Below, in pieces: positions 59,943 to 64,000 of a DNA stretch of 64,000 nucleotides; position 1 is the first letter of the stretch; every line of letters starts with the position of its first letter. Below the pieces are notes generated by a model. It saw only the letters and a program-made list of their open reading frames with translations. It had not been told where the DNA came from and ran no database searches. The DNA is from JANRKB01 sp033763695 (GTDB lineage: Bacteria > Planctomycetota > Phycisphaerae > Phycisphaerales > UBA1924). The position numbers and the translations under genes are program-made. The stretch covers positions 62,001 to 126,000 of the forward strand of contig JANRKB010000043.1 of NCBI GenBank assembly GCA_033763695.1, read 5' to 3'.

Positions 59943-59963
59943 AGCCCGAAGCGCAAGCGAGGG
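59943..59963 (+). repeat. Planctomycete-type dispersed intergenic motif
   Basis: The sequence GCCCGAAGCGCAAGCGAGGG begins at 59944. I recall closely similar words (CCCGAAGCGTCAGCGAGGG) as very frequent intergenic repeats in Rhodopirellula and related planctomycetes, where they are often mis-called as short proteins containing SPKRxRG. Here it occurs once, 80 bp after the palindromic element. Confidence 0.5.
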
Positions 59964-60099
59964 CCGGCACGCGCCTGCCATCACGGCGAGTCGGACCTAT
60001 GGCAGAAGTGGAACGTCGCTTCCAGTATGCTCGGACTTGGGCGGTTGGACCGTTCGCTCGGCTGAACAATCATTCGTCGAGTAGAACGGAACCTCGGGA

Positions 60100-60906
60100 A
60101 TGAACGCGATGCGAAGCTCTGAGATAAACTCCACCTCCCCGCAGGATCCGCTCGAAAGCTCGCAAGCAGCGGCTCTCGATTCCCGACCGATTCGGCGCTC
60201 AACCCGCCGTGCGTTTCTTTTGTATTCCGAATCCAGTGCATTCGTGATGCGTTGCTGGATTGTCGGTGTGCCACTGTGTTGCGTCGTGGTGTGGCTTGAG
60301 ACGCTCGCCGCCAAATGGCTTCACCGGTCGACGACCTCGGCGGAGCGTCTGTTCGCGTCGATGATCGGCGAAGTACGACAGATCCCGTTCGGCGGCGCAC
60401 TAATTCTCGTCGGAGGTTGCGTACTTCTCGCCATGCTCGCTCCAGTCCTCACGCGAGCACTAGCACTCAAACGCGCGAACACAATGACGCGATGGAGCGC
60501 GGCTCGCTGGCGACGACATCGCCGAAACGCACGTGGCAGCGATATCTGGGCGATTGTGCTTGGCGCGTGTGGCGTCTTTGCCGGGATGCTGATTCTGATC
60601 TCGCTTACCGAACAGTCTTGGCTGCCCCTCGCAGCATTCATGATCATCTCGTTGCATCTCCTTGGCGCGCCACTCGCTGTGAGCGGGTTGTTCGCCAGAT
60701 GTGGACATCGTGTCGTGTGCTCACGCTGTAACTTCCAGATGGGAACGTGGCGAGGCAGCGGCGACCGCTGTCCCGAATGTCATGGCACGTGGAAGAGCGA
60801 CTGGGGATCGCGACTCGGCGAGCCCATCGTCCGCTGGCGACGCGTCGCAATGGGCGCTTCCATGCTGGTCGCTGGGGCATCGATCGCGTTTCTGCTGAGT
60901 TGGTAG
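60100..60906 (+). CDS. Polytopic membrane protein with zinc ribbon
   Basis: A 268-residue protein with four or five membrane spans (near 48-68, 96-118, 150-170, 176-196, 246-265) and a zinc ribbon between the last two: CGHRVVCSRCNFQMGTWRGS...RCPECHGTW (about residues 200-232). The first 40 residues are Ser/Pro-rich. No family is recognised. Like the zinc-ribbon protein at 40982, its GC content is below that of its neighbours. The start may be ATG 60100 or 60109; no clear Shine-Dalgarno. Confidence 0.68.
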   Translation: MNAMRSSEINSTSPQDPLESSQAAALDSRPIRRSTRRAFLLYSESSAFVMRCWIVGVPLCCVVVWLETLAAKWLHRSTTSAERLFASMIGEVRQIPFGGALILVGGCVLLAMLAPVLTRALALKRANTMTRWSAARWRRHRRNARGSDIWAIVLGACGVFAGMLILISLTEQSWLPLAAFMIISLHLLGAPLAVSGLFARCGHRVVCSRCNFQMGTWRGSGDRCPECHGTWKSDWGSRLGEPIVRWRRVAMGASMLVAGASIAFLLSW

Positions 60907-60913
60907 CCCAACA

Positions 60914-60943
60914 GAAAAAGCCCCGCGATCGCTCGCGGGGCTT
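60914..60943 (-). terminator. Terminator of clpC
   Basis: On the minus strand AAGCCCCGCGA-gcga-TCGCGGGGCTT is followed directly by TTT CTG (the stem end plus the T-run makes TTTTT). It lies about 90 nt after the clpC stop. In the plus direction the hairpin lacks a T-run but could weakly serve the 60100 gene. Confidence 0.85.
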
Positions 60944-61031
60944 GAAGAAGACTTGTCAACACCGAATCGCCCTGCCGCACTGACGTTCTCGCAAAGCCTC
61001 AAACGTCAGTGGCACGAGATCCGAAGCGCAC

Positions 61032-63602
61032 TCACGTCGACTGCGCGCCGGCGGCCTGAGGCTTGTTCTCCTCGGGCTTGGGCGGCGGGGGAACGTGCTT
61101 GGCGTCGAAGAACAGGTGCTCGGCGTCCTTGCCGTCCGAGTCCTGCTTGCGGGTCACGACGATCTTGGCGGGCAGTTCGAAGCCGCCGGTCAGCAGCATT
61201 TCGCTGAGCGGGTCTTCGATGTACTGACCGATCGCGCGACGCAGCGGACGCGCGCCGAACTCGGGGTTGTACCCGCGATCGACGAGGAAGTCCTTCGCGA
61301 CCTGATCGAGTTCGATCTCGATCTGCTGGGCCTTGAGCCGCTTGCTCACCTTCGCCACCTCGTAATCGATGATGTTGGTGATGTCGGCCTTGGACAGCGG
61401 ACGGAAGACGATGATGTCGTCCATGCGGTTGATGAACTCGGGGCGGAAGAACCGCTCGATCTCCTTCATCAGGACGATCTTGATGTTGTCATAGTCCGCC
61501 GCCTCGGTGCGCTTCTGGAAGCCGAAGCCGCCGCCGCCCTTGATCAGATCAGCGCCGATGTTGCTGGTCATGATCACGATGGTGTTGCGGAAGTCGACGT
61601 TGCGGCCAAACGAGTCGGTCAGTCGACCTTCTTCCATGATCTGGAGCAGCATGTTGAAGACGTCCGGGTGCGCCTTCTCAACTTCGTCGAGCAGCACGAC
61701 CGAGTACGGCCGGCGACGGATCCGCTCCGTGAGCTGGCCGCCTTCCTCGTAGCCGACATAGCCCGGGGGCGCGCCGACCAGACGCGAGACGTTGTGCTTC
61801 TCCATGTACTCGGACATGTCGAGGTGCACCAGCGCCTCTTCGTCGCCGAACATGAACTCGGCCAGAGCCTTGGCGAGCAGCGTCTTGCCCACGCCGGTGG
61901 GGCCGACGAAGACGAACGAACCCATCGGCCGCTTGGGGTCCTTCAGACCCGCGCGGGCGCGGCGGATGCTCTTGGAGATCGCCTTGATCGCCTCTTCCTG
62001 GCTGATGACGCGCTTGTGCAGTTCCTTCTCGAGCTCGAGCAGGCGCTGGGCCTCGTCCTTCTCCAGGCGCTGGAGCGGCACGCCCGTCATCTTGCTGACG
62101 ACCTCGGCGATGACTTCCTCATCGACGGAGCCGTCGATCTCGTTGGCGCGGGCACGCCACTCCTTCTGCATGTCTTCCTTCTTCTTGCGCATCTGCTCCG
62201 CCTTGTCGCGGAGTTCAGCCGCCCGCTCGTAGTCCGCGGCCTTAACAGCCTCGTCCTTCTCGATGCTCAGGCGCTCGATGTCCGCCTCGATCTCGGCGAG
62301 GTTCGGCGGCTTGGTCATGCTCTTGATGCGCACCCGCGCGCCCGCCTCGTCGATCACGTCGATCGACTTGTCGGGCTGCACGCGACCGGTGATGTACCGG
62401 CCCGAGAGCTCGACCGCGGCCTTGATCGCCGCGTCGGTGATCCGCACGCGGTGGTGCGTCTCATAGCGATCGCGCAGACCCTTGATGATCTCGACCGTCT
62501 GCTCGGGCGTCGGCGGGTCCACAGTGATGGCCTGGAAGCGACGGGCCAGGGCGGCGTCCTTCTCGATGTACTTGCGATACTCGTCGAAGGTGGTCGCGCC
62601 GATGCACTGGATCTCGCCGCGTGCCAGTGCGGGCTTGAGCACGTTGGACGCGTCGATCGCGCCTTCCGCGCCGCCAGCGCCGACCAGCGTGTGCAGTTCA
62701 TCGATGAAGAGCATCACGTTCTTGGCGCGGCGGACTTCGTTCATCACCGCCTTGATGCGCTCCTCGAACTGGCCGCGATACTTCGTACCCGCGACCATCA
62801 TCGCCAGGTCAAGCACGACGAGGCGCTTGTCGTGGAGAATCTCAGGCACTTCGCCGCTGATGATGCGCTGGGCCAGACCTTCAACGATCGCGGTCTTGCC
62901 CACGCCCGCTTCGCCCAGCAGCACGGGGTTATTCTTGGTGCGACGGCACAGGACCTGCACGACGCGCTCGATCTCGATCTGACGGCCGATGACGGGGTCG
63001 AGCTGGCCTTCGCGGGCCAGTTCGGTCAGATCGCGCCCGAACGAGTCGAGCGCAGGAGTCTTGGACTTGCCCTTGGGGCCGGCCGCACCGCTCGACGGAG
63101 CCGCACCGGCAGCCGCGGCGGCCGAGCCACCCGCGCCGCCTTCGGTCTGCTCGCTCTGCTCGTTGCCCGCGCCGAGGAGGTTGAGCACCTCTTCGCGCAC
63201 TTCTTCAAGCTTGAGGCCGAGGTTCATGAGCACCTGGGCGGCGACGCCGTCGTGCTCGCGCAGCAGGCCGAGCAGCAGGTGCTCGGTGCCGACGTAGTTG
63301 TGATTGAGGTTGCGGGCTTCTTCGATGGCGTACTCGATCACCTTCTTGGCGCGCGGCGTCTGCGGCAGCTTGCCCATGGTGACCATCTCAGGCCCGGCCT
63401 TGACGAGCTTCTCCACTTCAAGGCGAACCTTGCGGAGATCAACGTCGAGGTTCTTCAGGACGTTGGCGCCGACGCCGCTGCCTTCCTTCACGAGCCCGAG
63501 CAGGATGTGCTCGGTGCCGATGTATTCGTGGTTGAAGCGCTGGGCCTCCTGGTTGGCCAGAGCCATGACCTTGCGGGCGCGATCGGTGAATCTCTCGAAC
63601 AT
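61032..63602 (-). CDS. clpC: ATP-dependent Clp protease ATP-binding subunit ClpC
   Basis: An 856-residue AAA+ unfoldase that feeds ClpP. Two N-terminal repeats (MFERFTDRARKVMALANQEA and the second near RAKKVIEYAIEEARNLNHNY), an Ala/Gly-rich linker, AAA domain 1 with Walker A GEAGVGKTAIV, a UVR-containing middle domain (DEAVKAADYERAAELRDKAEQ), and AAA domain 2 with GPTGVGKTLLAKALAEFMFG and MTSNIGA. The C-terminal tail is Pro/Glu/Asn-rich. The UVR-type middle domain separates ClpC from ClpB. Start ATG 63602 with GGGAG 7 nt upstream; the frame is open another 186 nt but is not homologous. A terminator is present at 60914. Confidence 0.97.
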   Translation of the reverse strand: MFERFTDRARKVMALANQEAQRFNHEYIGTEHILLGLVKEGSGVGANVLKNLDVDLRKVRLEVEKLVKAGPEMVTMGKLPQTPRAKKVIEYAIEEARNLNHNYVGTEHLLLGLLREHDGVAAQVLMNLGLKLEEVREEVLNLLGAGNEQSEQTEGGAGGSAAAAAGAAPSSGAAGPKGKSKTPALDSFGRDLTELAREGQLDPVIGRQIEIERVVQVLCRRTKNNPVLLGEAGVGKTAIVEGLAQRIISGEVPEILHDKRLVVLDLAMMVAGTKYRGQFEERIKAVMNEVRRAKNVMLFIDELHTLVGAGGAEGAIDASNVLKPALARGEIQCIGATTFDEYRKYIEKDAALARRFQAITVDPPTPEQTVEIIKGLRDRYETHHRVRITDAAIKAAVELSGRYITGRVQPDKSIDVIDEAGARVRIKSMTKPPNLAEIEADIERLSIEKDEAVKAADYERAAELRDKAEQMRKKKEDMQKEWRARANEIDGSVDEEVIAEVVSKMTGVPLQRLEKDEAQRLLELEKELHKRVISQEEAIKAISKSIRRARAGLKDPKRPMGSFVFVGPTGVGKTLLAKALAEFMFGDEEALVHLDMSEYMEKHNVSRLVGAPPGYVGYEEGGQLTERIRRRPYSVVLLDEVEKAHPDVFNMLLQIMEEGRLTDSFGRNVDFRNTIVIMTSNIGADLIKGGGGFGFQKRTEAADYDNIKIVLMKEIERFFRPEFINRMDDIIVFRPLSKADITNIIDYEVAKVSKRLKAQQIEIELDQVAKDFLVDRGYNPEFGARPLRRAIGQYIEDPLSEMLLTGGFELPAKIVVTRKQDSDGKDAEHLFFDAKHVPPPPKPEENKPQAAGAQST

Positions 63603-63784
63603 CGCTGATCTCCCTTGCCGAGGCGGGTTGGCCGCCGCGGCGTGTACTGATCTGGAGTAGGTCGGCCATTTTGAGCGGCCGATGTAGACCGAGAACGAAC
63701 CTCCACTCAGATGATTCGTTGGCCGCGGGGTGTCGGGTTCGAGGCCCGCGGCCCGCGACATGATCGTCTGGCGAGGAAAACTGT

Positions 63785-63811
63785 GCAACCCGTGAAACAG
63801 TCACGGGTTGC
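63785..63811. promoter_or_regulatory. Perfect 11-bp palindrome upstream of clpC
   Basis: GCAACCCGTGA (63785-63795), AACAG, TCACGGGTTGC (63801-63811). On the minus strand it is followed after 4 nt by TTTT, so it may be a weak terminator of a gene outside the window, or an operator about 185 bp upstream of clpC. Confidence 0.5.
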
Positions 63812-63952
63812 GTCCGACACCTCAGGCCACGGATTGTTTTGGCCTCCGGCGACGAGCACCTTGTTTATGCGATCGGCGTGCCGAGGCTTGAAGGTGGAGT
63901 TTCGCGATGCCCAATGCCGTGGCGGGCGTGCCACAGGGGGGCGAGGGACTTT

Positions 63953-63971
63953 TTGGCACGCCTTGTGCCAA
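63953..63971. promoter_or_regulatory. Palindrome TTGGCAC-N5-GTGCCAA
   Basis: A perfect 7-bp inverted repeat with spacer GCCTT. It shares its half-site TTGGCAC with the ccoG palindrome at 24740. It has no trailing T-run on either strand. Confidence 0.4.
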
Positions 63972-64000
63972 GACAAAACACAAACAAGCAGCACTTTCGG

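Larger units (their letters stand above)
63603..64000. other. Upstream region of clpC
   Basis: 398 bp to the window edge without a supported gene. It contains the palindromes listed separately at 63785-63811 and 63953-63971. No CtsR site (GGTCAAA direct repeats) and no CIRCE element (TTAGCACTC-N9-GAGTGCTAA) is present. A clear promoter for clpC was not found. Confidence 0.5.

Noticed and set aside
61095..63608. 837-codon open frame antisense to clpC
   Set aside because: Antisense shadow of a highly GC-biased gene; the sense strand encodes complete ClpC.
63720..63775. GGGTTCGAGGCCC resembling a tRNA T-loop
   Set aside because: No 7-bp acceptor stem or anticodon arm at the required distance.
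63953..63971. Sigma54 promoter (GG-N10-GC spacing fits) or CIRCE element
   Set aside because: TGGCAC is present but the -12 half is GTGCC rather than TTGCA, and the palindrome explains the match. CIRCE needs TTAGCACTC with a 9-nt spacer.

Overview
The window looks like a chromosomal segment of a planctomycete, most likely of the Phycisphaerae type. The evidence is high G+C with strong third-position GC, secreted proteins ending in dockerin-like Ca-binding repeats (2833-5919, 42801-44798), two neighbouring bactofilins, several families I know mainly from planctomycetes, and a dispersed intergenic motif of planctomycete character at 59943. I found no rRNA, tRNA, CRISPR array, transposase or prophage gene. 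Almost all of the sequence is core and housekeeping DNA, with 55 protein genes supported.

Layout. 1-9.9 kb: a partial unknown gene, an Eis-like acetyltransferase, a DUF4870 membrane protein, a large secreted metalloprotease with Ig-like and dockerin repeats, a glycosyltransferase and small membrane, acidic and unknown proteins. 10-19 kb: atpG alone, an AsmA-like protein, a small lipoprotein candidate, then a complete MacA/MacB/TolC-type tripartite exporter. 19-29 kb: a cbb3 oxidase cluster on the minus strand in transcription order ccoNO (one fused gene), ccoQ, ccoP (one haem), ccoG, fixH-like, a SafE-type membrane protein, ccoI and ccoS. A divergent Fe-S Rrf2 regulator faces it. 29-38 kb: HAD phosphatase, rsmA, an unpaired scoB, zinc-ribbon protein, M19 dipeptidase, an ABC permease plus adaptor without ATPase, tsaB and an outer-membrane barrel. 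38-48 kb: HU, Rho with a long disordered arm, a zinc-ribbon membrane protein, a secreted ADP-ribosylglycohydrolase-like protein and YidC. 48-55 kb: an ABC-2 exporter co-directional with two bactofilins, then an envelope metal-handling group. 55-64 kb: an anti-sigma-like protein with a PDZ protein, pyrE, a periplasmic thioredoxin, a palindromic repeat element and clpC.

Expression signals are the most distinctive part of the window. About half of the starts that lead a transcription unit have a normal Shine-Dalgarno. At least ten others have none, but carry a TANNNT box 5-8 nt before the start codon, the arrangement expected for leaderless mRNAs. A third group has pyrimidine-rich leaders built from a shared vocabulary of short words. 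Two promoters (HU and cco) carry a perfect palindrome inside the -35/-10 spacer. Between the thioredoxin gene and 60100 lies a roughly 200-bp element made of nested hairpins with compensatory base changes and inverted ends. No single gene cluster here is clearly a new biological system. The leaderless-type start signals, the shared pyrimidine leaders and the palindromic element are the observations I think are most likely to be undescribed.
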